Positions 29,843 to 42,460 of a stretch of DNA of 64,000 nt are shown here, piece by piece. The position numbers were made by a program, and so were the translations under genes. The stretch's first letter is position 1. Every line of letters starts with the position of its first letter. The notes under the pieces are model-generated. The model made no database searches. It saw only the letters and a program-made list of their open reading frames with translations, and was not told the origin of the DNA. Source of the stretch: Istiophorus platypterus (lineage: Eukaryota > Chordata > Actinopteri > Istiophoriformes > Istiophoridae); contig CM029121.1 in NCBI GenBank assembly GCA_016859345.1, forward strand, positions 9,530,911-9,594,910. The letters are read 5' to 3'.

Positions 29843-30013
29843 GTTGCTAATCTGTATATAATAAACAAAAACACTATTGAACATTATGGGATATTTTCAG
29901 TAGTAGAAGTATACCACTAGCCAGTCTCAACACAGTAATTCTTCCTCTTTAGGCTACGGGAACTCATCACCAACATGGCGACTGTAGTCTTAAGACCAGG
30001 CAGATTGTTCACA

Positions 30014-30125
30014 GACAATTTACTTTATTGATACCAGAGGGAAATTACTTTTCCTCAGCAACAACACAGGTACAGCAAATGATTAGCGTAGACAAACAAT
30101 TATCAGTAGAACAAAATATGAGTGA
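30014..30125 (+). repeat. Probable interspersed repeat fragment
   Basis: 'actttattgataccagaggg' then 'aaattac' resembles the common teleost 'tttattgatcccnnngggaaatt' motif found at the ends of dispersed repeats. Short and non-coding. Confidence 0.45.
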
Positions 30126-33100
30126 ATCCATGGTGAATGATTGATGGAAACTGCAATATGAAAAAAAAGGGTCCGAGCCTGAGACTCAGATCCTTTCACT
30201 TCGAGGGAACAGCGCATATCAAGTGATTTGTTCACTGCATTTACACAGTAAACATGAGCCCTGAGTCATAGACACTTGCTGAGCTGCTTAAGCCCATTCT
30301 CTTCCTCTCCCTACCTCTTGTGTCTCGAAGTATGAAGTAGGAAATAGTACCAAATATTTTATTTAGTCGTCAGGTGTCATGAAAATATTGTTGGTCAACA
30401 TGATAGGGTAGGACTTTGCAGTGGCAGCTCTCAGTCTGCAGCTTACTGCGATGAAACAATAACAGGTGAGATGATGTCTCAGCCTAACTGGATAGGCAAA
30501 GTGCCGCTTGGTAATGGCCACCATACGACACAGCATGTGTGTTGGTGTATGTTGTGTAAAAATCTTGTAATTTGGCTGATAGTTCACCAACTGTCAATCC
30601 AGAAGTATCTCAACATGTCCTTACATGCAGCTTTCCCTATCAGAGATATCACTTTTCTAATGGTGACAAGATTTTTTTTAGAATTTCTGCCCCAAAGGGA
30701 GACAACTTAAAAGCTTGTTTACCAGTATCTTTTTCATAATTTTCCAGCAAGACAGGCTAAAATTTTAAACAGGATCATTTCCCTGTATACAACAATAGGA
30801 ATTCACAGTTGCAAAAAACTGTATGGTGGATACTGACACATCACATAACTAATCTGCTTGCTTGTACTTGTTTGCCAAGACTCTTTTTCCCTGCTATTAA
30901 AAGAAGTAGACATTGCTTGTCTGGGTTTCATCTGTCACCCACTGCTTCTTTTATGGATTTTCCTATTTTGATCTTTGCCATCTGTGCCTCTTCCACTCTC
31001 TCTGCTTTCCTTCCAAAGTCGACATCATGAACAATTCAGTGTTAGCCATGGCCTTACTGGATTTGGCTCCACAGTGTAAAGTAATTGATAAACTATTCTG
31101 GTCTAGTACTGGTATGTCCTCATTGTGTACCACACTAAGAGATAATGCAAAATACTGAAAGAGGTACAGGTGAACTTGCCATGTTTACATTGAAAAACTT
31201 TTACCAAAAAAATTACCCAAAAAATTTGAAACAAATATCTCCCAAAGACAGAAATAAAGCAGCTAAAGCTACCTTGATTTCATCCAAAGGTAAAAATACT
31301 GAAGCATTGCCACTGATAGTAAATAGGAAGCTCAACACATTATGAACAGTGATTTAAAAGCCGATAAGTTCACAGTTTCTTGGTTGATTTTGTCAGGTCA
31401 ATAATTGGGTAGATCTCATTTTGATGTAAAGGTCAAGCATGAAAATTGGAAAAATCTAAATTAGTTCTTGCTCCAGCAGCTCTAGTAGCATTTCTTTCGT
31501 ATAACATCAAAGATTGGTGCTATGGTTTTAGCCTCATATAGATTGTTCATCAAATTCAATTCAATTGGCCTAGACTGTTTAATTCAGTTCGTTTTCATTA
31601 AAAGTTAAAAACAGGGCACAGTTTCACCAAGTCTGCAGTGAATGACCACTGAAAGATCTTGAGCAGAAAGATTCAAATTCTTATTTTTCAGTTTACTGCA
31701 CACACTGGTTGCAGTCACACTCATATAGAGACTAATAATGAGCTTATGTCTACCAGCCGCATGTATCAACACACACAGCAATTAGTGACACCATGCAACT
31801 GACACTTTTTAAACAAAACTCGGAGCTACATAAGAAAAACAGGCTGTTACAGAAGAAAAAAGACACCTGATCTGTCTTAGGCACTGCCAGCTGGGGTGCA
31901 GAATTAAATGCATTCTATCACCTGTCTCCTCTTAATCAACCGAGGTAGACTTGGCTGGAGCTCCCCCTCGCTGTACCAGCCTCCGTGTCACATCAGCATT
32001 CCTCATTCCCCTAGTAATTAATACCACCTTTACTCCTAGGCCATGTGTGACTCAGTGAGTGTATGTGTGTGTTTCCGTCTCTGTGTGCATGAACTTTCAT
32101 GTGTTTTTGTTGCCTTAAATGTGCCTGTTGCCGTGTAAGGGGTTTCCCTAGCACAGATAGGTTATATCTCACTCCCAGACATAATGGGGACTAATCTCCA
32201 CCAGTACAGAGTGGTACCACTGTAGGCCGCAGTCATTCCTGTCTGCCTGCCTTCCCCACAGCAAGTGTGCACCAGGCACCAACCTCACACATCAACACTG
32301 ATCATGGGTTGAGTAATGAAAGACCTGTGAATGGAATGGGACCTGCACTCTCTAACCCCTGTGAAGCGCTACTACAACAGCACAAAGCTACATAGTGGAG
32401 GGACAGGAAAGTGTCACTGTCCTAATAGTACACATCATACCCTCAACAAGTGCCCCACATGTTCTGTTGTTTCTGCATGATGTCTGCATCTCATTTTTGA
32501 ATGTTAAATGCATAGGACCCACCAGATCATATACATTCTTTAAAGGAAATCCCTCCTCACTTACACGTTTTAGTCTGTAATGGACCATTGGTCTCTGAAG
32601 GATGTGCTACACTGCTGTAATTTACTGTTTTTTTGTTCTCACTTTCCCCAAATTTGCCTGTTCAGTTGGTGATTTTCCACATTTCCCTGTTCCCTTTGAC
32701 AAGACTCAGAGAGGTGTGCATTAGTGATGGTGATAGCAAATGTTCCATGCAGGAAAAAGTAAGAGCAAAAAGGCAAAATGCCATGGAGCAACATGCCCTG
32801 TTGTTCAAGTTTCCTCAAATTACCCTTCAACAATGTTGAATTTCACATGCTGCTGGAAACCCCTCCAAAAAGATGAAAGTTGTGGCTGCGTTGAATTTCT
32901 ACAGCGGCTGCTAACAATGTATTTGATATCTCTGACAGCTGTATGATGGGTTTCTCTCTGTGTGATTGATGAATGTCAGAGCAAAATTGTAACTTCACAA
33001 AGAGAGCCTTGCTTATTTTTTTCTGCAGGACTGACGCTAAAAACACATTGGGGGAGAGACGCAAGCAAATTGGAAAAAAAATCCAATATGTATTACCTAA

Positions 33101-34067
33101 TGAAGAACAGCCTTTGCCTGTTTTGAGCCCTTTCACATCGCATATAGTCATTTCATCAATGATAATGTAAGGACATTGTGTATATAAAAGAGTATAAGAG
33201 TATAGTCTACTCTACTCTGAATGATTTAGTTGAATTTGCATAGAACAAAAAGATCCCGATGACCAACTCAAACATAGCTGCTCTTGAAATATTTCAGCAT
33301 CAAGTCATGCATGTTTGGTCAGCTGTCGACATGAATATGGACCTGGAATTGCAAGGTACTTTGCCTACACTTTTTGAAAATGACTTAAGGGTGACATTTT
33401 CATTTAAATCTTTCAACCAACCCAGTTCTACCTAGACTTGAAAGTCATCTCACACCTAAAGTGCTATTAGAAACTCGTCCTCAGGGTGGTACATATCCCT
33501 GAGCAATGGATATCATGTTCACACTACACATTTTCTTTGACATGCAAGTCATTAAGGAAATCAAAGAGTCACTGTGTTCCTGACTCTAGTGGGAGTCATA
33601 AGAAATATCTCACTATATAGAGTAGTTTCCTGTTCTGACAGGATACCATAGCCAAGGAAGGGAAACGTAACACCCACCTGCAACTAACAGAGAGTCAGAC
33701 ATGGTGAGAGGAGCCATATATGTGTGTGTGTGAGTGAGAATATGTGTGCTGGGCTGGTGTGTGGGAGGCTGGCAGTATGCTACATGTGCCAGTGTGGAAC
33801 TATGAGCTGCTGAAAGTGCAAACAGACATTATAGCTTAGGGTAATTATAGATCCTGTGTGGAAGACTGACATAACAATTCATGTAACAACCAAGAACAAG
33901 CTTTTTTTTCCTCCTTGTCTGAATAAACTGATGAATCATAAAGAAATAAATCCATGCATTCCAACAAATAACATAAAGTGTGAATAGTACTTTTACCTAA
34001 GACTAAAGAGCCTCTTGTGCTTGTTGGACTGCTCTTGTATCATTAATACCTCGTGAAGACTTAAAGC

Positions 34068-34370
34068 ACATGCTCGACAATTTTTGAAATACACTTGATT
34101 GCGATGTTTACAAGTTACCGCTCCTGTCCAAGAAATTATCCGGCACATAATAAGCGTTTTTATGCTTCTTTCTGTACAGATTAAACAAACATTTGCTGGT
34201 AGACAGATTCTGTTATCTTTGGACAGAGCCAGTCTAGCTTTTTCCCGTTACTGCAAGTCTTTATGCTAATTTAAGATAACTGGCTGAGGGCTATAGCTTT
34301 GTAATTACTGTATAGATATGAGAGTTGTACAGCAAATGTTCATACTTCCCAAAATGTCATGCTCTTGCTG
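34068..34370 (-). mobile_element. Foldback-type repeat, second partial copy
   Basis: Motifs 'atctttggacagagccagtc', 'gcaagtctttatgctaattt' and 'cttcccaaaatgtcatgctc' occur in the order expected for the right half of the family seen at 20966-21410. The left end is not clear. Confidence 0.6.
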
Positions 34371-34889
34371 AGTAGCTTCAACCTTCGGTGGACAAAAAAA
34401 ATCCCCTAAATTATTTAAGTCATTACTGAGGTAGAATAGGTAGTAGAAGCATCAGACATTCAAAAAAGGGAAACTCCCTGACTGAATTTGTAACTGAACA
34501 AAAAGAAAAACAAATTAACTTTGGTGGAAGAGATGCAATAAAGATATTCATAAAGGCCTCCTCACAAAGCCTGGTCACCAGGGTTAGCATAATAAGGAAA
34601 AATTACCTCAATTACTCCCACTAGACAGAGACAGACAGAGAGGATGGATGGAGCGATCCGGAGGTTCAATTTGGCAGGCGGTGGCTCGGTTAAGGTCAAC
34701 CAGCCCTCAGATCATCTGGCTGTTTGGCTTTACTGGGAAGACAACAAATGATGCGTCTGTATCTTGGCCTTATCTGTCACTGCAGATAGAGGCTATCTTG
34801 TGGTTTGGAGGTCCTGTCACAATAACAAATGTGGTGGAGGATGAAATCTTCCACAATATGTAAGTGCTTATGTAATGATTCCTCCAACA

Positions 34890-34890
<1 letters not shown>

Positions 34891-34922
<32 letters not shown>
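34891..34922 (+). repeat. (AC)n microsatellite
   Basis: Sixteen AC units. Confidence 0.95.
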
Positions 34923-34923
<1 letters not shown>

Positions 34924-35751
34924 GCACACGCTGCTACTGTCTGTAAACTTATCAGTCCTGAACCTGCAATAGCAGACTTTACTGAAAACATAGCTAATCG
35001 CTAGCCATTTTATACCGGGCAGGGAGTGTATGGGAATTAGAACAGTACAGTGTTGCTAAAAACGTTCCCTTCATATGGCACATACTCATCTGAGACATTG
35101 TTATCATACAAAGAAAATATTAATTAGAGACACTGTAAAGCATATTTGTATGTTAGACTCACGACTCATTACCCAAGCATGAATGACATATTTCAGCACT
35201 ACACAAAATGGACACACTAATCCCATTTTCTAGCCTTCAGCATTAACGTCAATATTCCACCAACTCCAGATGTTTGTCTTTCATCTCTTCCTATTCACTG
35301 GTCCAATGCACCACTGGACACTCTCCACACCTATTCTACAGCTGGAGCCCCACGCATGCCAAGTGGCCTGAGTGTGCAGAGTGGCCGGATACTGACATTC
35401 ATTACTGTACAGAGAATGCACGTACTGTAAACAACGATTATATCCTGCAGCCTCTCTGAACTGTCTTGCCATTTTTGCACTGTGTCAAGATGTACACTAA
35501 TATATTGATAATGTATGTTGTCGCCACTACAAATGAACACACATTTATGTGAGTGTCATTCTGACCGTGCAGCTGACGCCTTACAATCATGTGCTGTTGT
35601 AAGTACACACACGGACAGTGTAAGCAAACTGACATGTATGTTTTAAAGGTTTCGCTGTAGCTTCAAAACAAAGAGGTACATGAAAATAAAGTGCTCTTCC
35701 TGTGCTGCAAGGCCCCTGTTGGTGATTCAGTACAGTTGCGGGCTTTTCTAA

Positions 35752-35816
35752 CTTTCTCTCTCTCTGTCTTTCCCTCTTTCTGTCTCTCTCGCTCTCTCTT
35801 ACTCTCACTCTGTAAC
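35752..35816 (+). repeat. Polypyrimidine tract
   Basis: A 65-bp stretch almost wholly C and T, dominated by TCTC, on the plus strand. It is about 1.8 kb upstream (plus direction) of the abtb3 exon, so it lies in intron 1. Confidence 0.85.
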
Positions 35817-36777
35817 TCAGTTTTATTCACATCACTCTGCATAATGCATGATAGCACATAGGTCCCCCTGGGCCTTTCATTACGTAAACCTGTTGCAAGA
35901 GGAGCCACAGCAGCACTTTTACAACATCCATCAAAACATGCGTTAGTGTGATTTCTGACGTATTGCTGGTTAAGCTGTGGTGAACCCTGAATACAATTAC
36001 ACGTTCTTTCAAAGGACAAAACAAAAAATATTTCACTTGTTACACTTGTTAAGAAAGCCAACGTTAATCCTACTGAGGAAATGTTGTGTGTACCAGAGTC
36101 AGAACATGTACACAGGAATTAAATGCTTCCTCTTTGGGTGAGAGAATAAAACTAACCTCTGCAGGGCATCATTGAAGGAAACAAGAAACCCCTCTCACTG
36201 AACGCGCTCTGAGCGAGGCGTTAAGCCTGGGGACATCAGGCCCAGTCTCATTATGTTGTGCATCAACAAAGGAGCCACATATAACGGGGATATCAGAGAG
36301 TCAAAACTGCAATACAGCACTGCACAGGAGACACGGGATGACCACTCTCTTCCACCCCGATCGACACAGTCAGTCATCACCTGCCTCCAGCTTCTGCAGC
36401 TCCCCCGAATTCAAAAGGAAGCACTGTTTCAAATGCAAAAAAAACCCCGCTCATTCACTGACATCTTCAAGTGATCAACTCTTCAACTAGAGACTGAGAG
36501 ACTGAGGTATAACCCTCTAATATCCTGGCAGCAAGTGGATCTGAGGGACCTCCTTCTATGAATTCTCATTGCACTCATAATTGAAACACTGATGTTGCAA
36601 TGTTGACGTTCCTATGGAGTAAATCCAGTGAGGAAGGCTCTGCTGTGTAACACTGATGTAAAAGGAGGCTGTGACTTCTATAAAGTGACAACAGGCATGG
36701 CGATTTAACACCAGTGGACGTGTGCCAAGGATGCGAGCTGCAGAAAGACCCTGTTGCCTACGGTACTCATAACTCAC

Positions 36778-37630
36778 CGTTTGCGTTCTTCCCACAGATC
36801 AGGTGTTGCCAGGGCTGCAGAGAACCCCACATCTCCGCATCGGTGTTGACGGCCTGCTCCAGCGTCTCCACTGTGAACTTGGGGATCCCGTTATCGCGCT
36901 CCAGCAGCGCACTGCGCAGCACCCGAGCGTACACCTCGCGGAAGAGGCTCTCCATGGACGCGGCCAGATAGATCGCGGCGTGCTCGTGGATCCTGACCGC
37001 GACCCTGCTGTCGACCATCCACCTGAAGAACTTCCCCACGTTGAAGATGAGTCCGCAGCGCGCCGACTTGCCGCGGCTGAACTTATCCTCCTCCGTGCTC
37101 ATGTTGTAAAGGGACAAGGCACCGAGGGCCGCGCTGATGCAGTTCGTCGACACGGTCCACGACAGGACGATCTTTATGGCACTTTGGATCTCGTATTTGG
37201 TGCATTTCACGTAGCGCAAACTCAGGCGCTGCGCCTCCTTGGCGACCCTGACCAGGGCCCGGCTGACCAGCACCGACAGCCGGAGCAGGACGTCCTGCGG
37301 CGGCGTCGGCAGGCTCATCTCCTCGTCCCTACTCAGTGCGCTCGCCACTTCCCCGAGGCTCCACGGCACATCCTCAAGCTCGGGTAGTTTGGCGCACTGC
37401 ACGGTGCACTCCAGGATCTCGGCGTCTTCGACCAGGACCGTGTTGACAGTGTCCAGACTGTTGTGTCGACTGTGCATCGAGTCGGTTAAATGCCAGTAAT
37501 TCGCCCCATGTGCATCCGAGCAGCACAGCGACGCACTGGAAGATCGGAAGGAGTCGGCGGCTCCACCATAACCCGAGTCTAGCGTCAAATCCTCCAGGGT
37601 CCTCGCTACTGACTTGCTACTCCTTGCCAT
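36778..37630 (-). CDS. abtb3: ABTB3 (BTBD11) first coding exon, N-terminal 284 residues
   Basis: The exon starts at the ATG at 37630 and reads MARSSKSVARTLEDLTLDSG, matching the N-terminus of the vertebrate ankyrin-repeat and BTB/POZ protein ABTB3 (older name BTBD11). It ends at 36778 in a consensus donor (gtgagt on the minus strand, 36777-36772), after 284 codons plus one base. Residues about 120-245 form a histone-fold-like region. The part around 187-240 (SARCGLIFNVGKFFRWMVDS and on through AAIYLAASMESLF) resembles histone H2A. The exon stops at LICGKNAN, the same place as in mammals, so the ankyrin repeats and C-terminal BTB domain are outside the window. The long Gly/Ala/His-rich insert of the mammalian protein is absent here, where ERDNGIPKFTVETLEQ is direct. 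In mammals the protein is enriched at glutamatergic synapses of inhibitory interneurons. The exon is strongly CpG-rich compared with its AT-rich intron. Which teleost duplicate this is cannot be decided here. Confidence 0.93.
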
Positions 37631-38000
37631 AACTGCACTTCATACTGTGAAAAGAGGGCTTGGGAAAAGTAGGGGGAAATATTAAAGACGGTTACGGGCT
37701 TGGATACGCACGTGCTTGGCACGAGCCCTGCTAACAAATACTGTTCTGCCTTTAGGAAAAGTCCACCCGAGGCTGTGGTATAAAGTTAAAGGGTAGTATC
37801 TCACTACGGTGCATCCACGGTCACAGTCCTATACCCGCGCAGTGCCTGACAGACGGAGGCGGGGACCCGGAGCGGCTCTTAGCCAATGGGACTTTGGGAT
37901 GAAGCAGCGAAGAGTTTTAATTGGATCGCTGCAGAGCATCAATAGAAAGTCACTGGTGTCGCCCATGAAAAGGCTATTAATTAAAAAAAAGAGAGACGTA
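37631..38000 (-). promoter_or_regulatory. abtb3: abtb3 5' UTR and promoter zone
   Basis: GC-rich sequence directly upstream of the abtb3 start codon. On the minus strand there is a CCAAT match (ATTGG on plus at 37920-37924), and a plus-strand CCAAT at 37883-37887. A GC-rich block lies at about 37852-37876. A perfect palindromic E-box CACGTG sits at 37709-37714, 79 bp upstream of the ATG. I see no clear TATA box, as expected for a CpG-type promoter. The exact transcription start is not visible. Confidence 0.55.
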
Positions 38001-39755
38001 AACAGAGAGCACAATGCTTGTTTTATTGTCTATTACTTACTTTTGGAAGACTTGATTTCTCTTGACTCTGGAATTGAATAGATACAGAAATCATGCCAGG
38101 TGTTATATGTAAAAGTAAAATTTAAAGGACAGAAAATGCAGTAAATAACAAATACCATGATAGAGAACCAGCTGCTTTTATATAACCGTGTTTAGAGGAC
38201 AGGTTCTCCAGGGTATCAGACTTTTCAGATATTTTCTTCCCATGTCTGATGGTAACATGACTCAAGATCATCAATAATAGATTGCATGCATAATGTATCC
38301 TTTGTTCCACTAGAGGAGAACTCATTGAAATGATGTGAATTACTTCCAAGGTCATTTGCTGGGATCACTTGCAGGGTCTAACCTGGGCTGTATCCATTTT
38401 GTTTTCCCCCCTAAAAGCACATGTTCTGACCCTGTGGAATCTGCAGGAACCCTAGTCCACCTTTGTAGCATTAATTTACATGACAGCCAAGGTGGATACA
38501 TGAACGAGAACAGTTCAACAACGATCATAGTGATATTCCTTACACTCAAAAAACAGTAGTGAGATGTGTGGTTAAGTTTGCTGAAATTTACTGCAACCGT
38601 ACTGTAATGCTGACACAACCACTCCAGTGCAAGTAACCTAACTGAAAAATGTCTAGGTCCAGTGTGAAAAAAATGTCCGAGGACTGGATAAATCTAATCT
38701 GGTGATAAAAATAATGACTTCATGATCTGGAGGTTGCACACTGATCTGGCTGAGTTTACATCCCAGATGCAGGGAGACAGTGGCTTTTGCATCTGAGAGC
38801 AGGTTAGATGTTGTTCTGGGGCAATAGTGAACCCTGGCGTTGTGCAGTCTAAACCTCAGTTTATTTGTTAGTGCATAGGGCTCTGAAAGAATAACAAAAA
38901 ATACACGCAGCACAAAATCAACTTAAAGTTAGAGGCCATGAAAAATTGATAATTTTACTAACCATAAAATTAAAATGCTATAAAAATCATATAATTGACA
39001 AGATACAAGTTTTATCTTTTTTTTTTTAGTCGGTGGTGTAATCATCTCTCTACGCTGGAGATCTGTTTATACCTTAGAAACATGTCCATATCATAGATTT
39101 CTATGAATTACACATGTATAGATCTACTGTTCAGACTCTGAAGGTCATAAACGATGTCTTAGCAACATGGGACAGATCTGATCTACCTCCAGGTAGCCAT
39201 GTTTTTTCTTTCACCTGTAATTACGGTTATGAAGCAAGGTCTCTCTCTTTTTCACTGATTTTAATCATTATAATTCACCTCATTTCACAGTCACTTCACT
39301 GGCTGCTGTCTGACAGCTCTGTCCTTAGAGGGAAAAAAGCCTATGATGTTGGGCACCAGTGAATTTTGGTGAATCACTGCTGTGCAAATTAAAGTAGCTT
39401 AATCAGTATTTAAAACTATCCTTGAAGGTTTTTTATAGTCTTTATAGTCGTGGAGGATAATTTAATGTCAAAATTTTGTATCCACGTTTGGTGCAAATTA
39501 GCCTTGCAGCTGAGGGACGGTTTTAATCAAACCTAATTTAGTGGGAAAAGCATGTCAGAGGGAGTAGAACTCAGAATGAGGTAATTTCAAAAAATTGTGA
39601 TTCTGGGGCAAAATGCTTGTTTTAGTTTTAACCCATCATGCATGAGAGCACATACCAAGTGACCTGTTCTTAAGCCACCCTATCAGCATGACCCTAAGCA
39701 TGGCACTGTTGGTCTGATGGTCGATAGGTCTGCCCCCCTCTTTTTTCAGACTGAA
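38001..39755. other. Intergenic DNA without recognised gene
   Basis: AT-rich sequence between the abtb3 promoter and an interspersed repeat. I see no coding exon, RNA gene or tandem repeat in it. Distal regulatory elements of either neighbour could lie here but nothing in the sequence shows it. Confidence 0.5.
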
Positions 39756-40112
39756 ATATCTCAGCTACTATTGGATGGATAACAATAAGATGTGAAACAG
39801 GTATTCATGATGCTTAGAGGATGAATCCTAATGACTTTGGTGATTCTCTGACTTTTCCTTTAGTACCACCAGCACAAGTTGCTTTTTTACTTATTCAGGA
39901 AATATCTCAGCAGCCTCTGGGTGGATTGGCACAAATTTTTGTAAATATATTCATGGCTGCCAGATTTTCAATGCCACCATGTTACTGCAATTTGTGGTTT
40001 TGAGTCAAATGCCTCAGCAAATATTGGATGGACTGCCTGCCATAAAACACGGTAGAGACATTCATGTTTCTCCTCAAGATGAATTGCAGCATCTCAGGTG
40101 ATCCCTTAACCA
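39756..40112 (+). repeat. Interspersed repeat with three diverged internal units
   Basis: Three degenerate copies of a unit of about 110-140 bp begin near 39756, 39899 and 40009. Each opens with a form of 'atatctcagc', followed by 'attggatggat', then 'attcatg' and a 'gatgaat' or equivalent. This pattern is typical of an abundant percomorph fish dispersed repeat that I recognise by sequence but cannot name with certainty. No coding capacity is left. Confidence 0.6.
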
Positions 40113-41655
40113 CAGTCTATTGGCATCATCATGTTAAACCTTCACGTTATCCAATGATATACATATATATGAGTATGTACTTTAACATGTGCTTTCTCTC
40201 GCACAGCATAGTGCTAATTGTGTCATCAGTCAGTTTAGGACGATGGACATGGTTCATTGTGTCAAAGTCAATCATTGGCCAAAGCTGTGGCTGCTCTAAC
40301 CCTCCCATAGGTTTAAAAGACCCTGGATGCTCATGACAGTAAGATAAAAGAGATGACGTTTAGTGTGATACAGGACCTTTCAAAATAATTCCTGGTTAAG
40401 AATGCCATCTAGTGTTCACTTACAAAGCTACATACAACGACATGTTTTCTACAGTGTCTTATTTCCTAATTGAAGCTGGCCTCATTTTTGATCAGCTATT
40501 AGTCCCAATTACAGTCACCCATAACAATGACACACTCATTAACTCATTATACCCTTTTAAATAACTTGTTTATGGTGAGACTAGGTGTAATTAAGTCCTG
40601 ACATGAGCATTCAAACTACACAAAAATGATTAGACTTTTTCAACTGTTATGTGTTTGTGGTTACAACTATAGAATAAGCTGGCTTTTGGAAGTGGAAAAG
40701 GAATTGATCAGTCAGTAGGTATATTTTTGAAAAGTTATGAGAAGGTAGGGAATGGAAAATTCCACCAGATAACGGCCTAAATTAACAGTTCCACCAAGAC
40801 AGAGAGCTCAAATCAAAAGAATGATCTACTGCTGTGTTATCACCCATCACCCCTCCTATCTTCTACTGTAAGATGACCTCAGTTACCCATTAGGATTGTT
40901 TGATGGTGGAAAGCTAAGATAAGGCCCAAGAGAAAGCATGTTGTAGGCACATCCACTATAATTTACTCTGGAAGAGAGGGATGTGCGGTCAGGGAGCCAC
41001 TGAGGAGGTTTCTGAAGCAGCTGAAAAAGATAGCCTGTTTGGGTTTGAACGCTGCAGAAACCCATCTCATGCCTATGCCAGGAGTTATTACGTAATAGCC
41101 ACGGAGTAGACTTTACTGCTTTTACTGCATTCAGCTTTGCTGTTTACTCTCGACCCTAGTTTCTGAATCACTGAACCAGCTGTTCGAGGCCAAACTGAAC
41201 CATTTTCACATTTGTCTATTGTAGATGAGTACAACAGAAGTTGCCAGGTATAGTGTTCTGAACAAATTAAAAACCTGTACACATGGATAACTACTGTAAT
41301 AGCAAATATACTATATAGCTCCAAAGGCCTGGTCTGTGGAGGAGATGGACCAATATTTTTGCCATCCTGCTCCAGGGTGTGTTCTTCTTACTTCAGCACA
41401 GTACTTTCTCCTTCCTATTACCCTCTCATTTCTGTGTTATATAAAAGAGCAGGAAGATAATAGAATTTTTTTTTATTCTGCAGAGAAAAACGTTATGTTC
41501 TCACATATTTGGGAAAATGTATATATGCCATAACACTCTACATCGCTGGATTAATCTCCTAGAGGGCCCAAAGCAACAGTGTTTGTTGGGCCCTGATCGA
41601 GCCATTATGTACGTGGCAGTTTCATTATTTCCCCTGGCCCCAAGAAACGAGTACT
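40113..41655. other. Intergenic DNA without recognised gene
   Basis: Moderately AT-rich sequence between two interspersed repeats. Open frames are short and not protein-like. I see nothing assignable here. Confidence 0.5.
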
Positions 41656-41659
41656 CTAC

Positions 41660-42008
41660 AGTGGGAACGATTGGCTGATTAATCAATTTGTTGATTGCCA
41701 GAAAATTAACTCGCAATGATTTTTATAACCGATTAATCATTTATAATTGATTTATCATTTAGTCATATTTGAAAAAAAAAAAACCACTGGCACCAGCCTC
41801 TTCTTGAATAACTATCAGTTTTCTATAATAGTAAGTCCAACATCTTTTTATATTTGATTGTTGGTCTGACAGAACAAACAATTTGAAAATGTTAACTTTG
41901 GTTTCAGGGGAATAATGATGGGCCTTTTCGCTTTTTCCTGACATTCCATACACTAAACAATCAACCGGTTATTTACAAAAAAACATAATGAAAATAATCG
42001 TGGGTAAA
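41660..42008 (+). mobile_element. Non-autonomous DNA-transposon-like repeat beside cry1
   Basis: The segment opens with 'ttggctgattaatcaatttg' and 'gccagaaaattaactcgcaa'. It contains 'ccgattaatcattta' and 'ttgttggtctgacagaac', and closes with 'aatgaaaataatcgtgggta'. This order of motifs matches a very common percomorph repeat with ends rich in 'cgattaat', probably a hAT-type non-autonomous element. It has no coding capacity. It ends about 80 bp before the D-box in the cry1 upstream region, so it marks the distal edge of the CpG-rich promoter zone. The family name is from memory. Confidence 0.6.
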
Positions 42009-42089
42009 CGCAGTGCGTGCTTCCAGATTATGGCTACACGCCGTCACCGTAACACCGTCACCGCAGATTTAATCTCATAGTTTCGTGCT

Positions 42090-42097
42090 TTATGTAA
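42090..42097 (+). promoter_or_regulatory. cry1: D-box (PAR-bZIP site) match
   Basis: TTATGTAA is an exact match to the D-box consensus bound by TEF/DBP/HLF activators and the NFIL3/E4BP4 repressor. D-boxes are known to drive clock and light-induced genes, including cry1 in mammals and light-responsive genes in fish. The site is 1.06 kb upstream of the cry1 ATG. An 8-bp match can occur by chance. Confidence 0.5.
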
Positions 42098-42100
42098 TTA

Positions 42101-42106
42101 AACGTG
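42101..42106 (-). promoter_or_regulatory. cry1: E'-box (CACGTT) match next to D-box
   Basis: AACGTG on the plus strand is CACGTT on the minus strand, a CLOCK:BMAL1 E'-box variant. It is only 3 bp from the D-box. A second AACGTG occurs at 42440-42445, just before the TATA-like box. Confidence 0.4.
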
Positions 42107-42222
42107 GCTCGCGGATTAACGCCTCGCGGAGTGGGCGGCGCTGGTTGTCTTCGCGGTGCGAGCGGCGCGTTCCCTGCGGATGAACCGAGCGCACCCTACC
42201 CGAGCCGGGCCTCGCCGCGCGA

Positions 42223-42228
42223 CACGTG
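42223..42228 (+). promoter_or_regulatory. cry1: Canonical E-box CACGTG upstream of cry1
   Basis: The perfect palindrome CACGTG lies within the CpG island, 932 bp upstream of the cry1 ATG. E-boxes bound by CLOCK:BMAL1 are the main driver of vertebrate Cry1 transcription and the site of CRY feedback repression. The site is seen; its use is inferred. Confidence 0.55.
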
Positions 42229-42460
42229 CTCATCCGGGTCCTTCGGTCACGTAACAGGAGCCGCAGCCTCCGTCAGCTTCGCCGGCGGGAACCTTCCGGC
42301 CTCTTTCTCCGCCGCCTCCGCCCGGAGCAGCTGGATCCCGGCGCCGATCTTAGAGAAAATGCGAGCCGATGTCGACGTTTGGATCGTTTCGGACAGCCGC
42401 GGGCGACGTGTGAGAGGAGACGAGGGAGCACATTACGGAAACGTGACGGGGAAACGCTTG

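Noticed and set aside
36803..37387. 194-codon plus-strand frame over the abtb3 exon
   Set aside because: It is the antisense shadow of the well-supported abtb3 coding exon.
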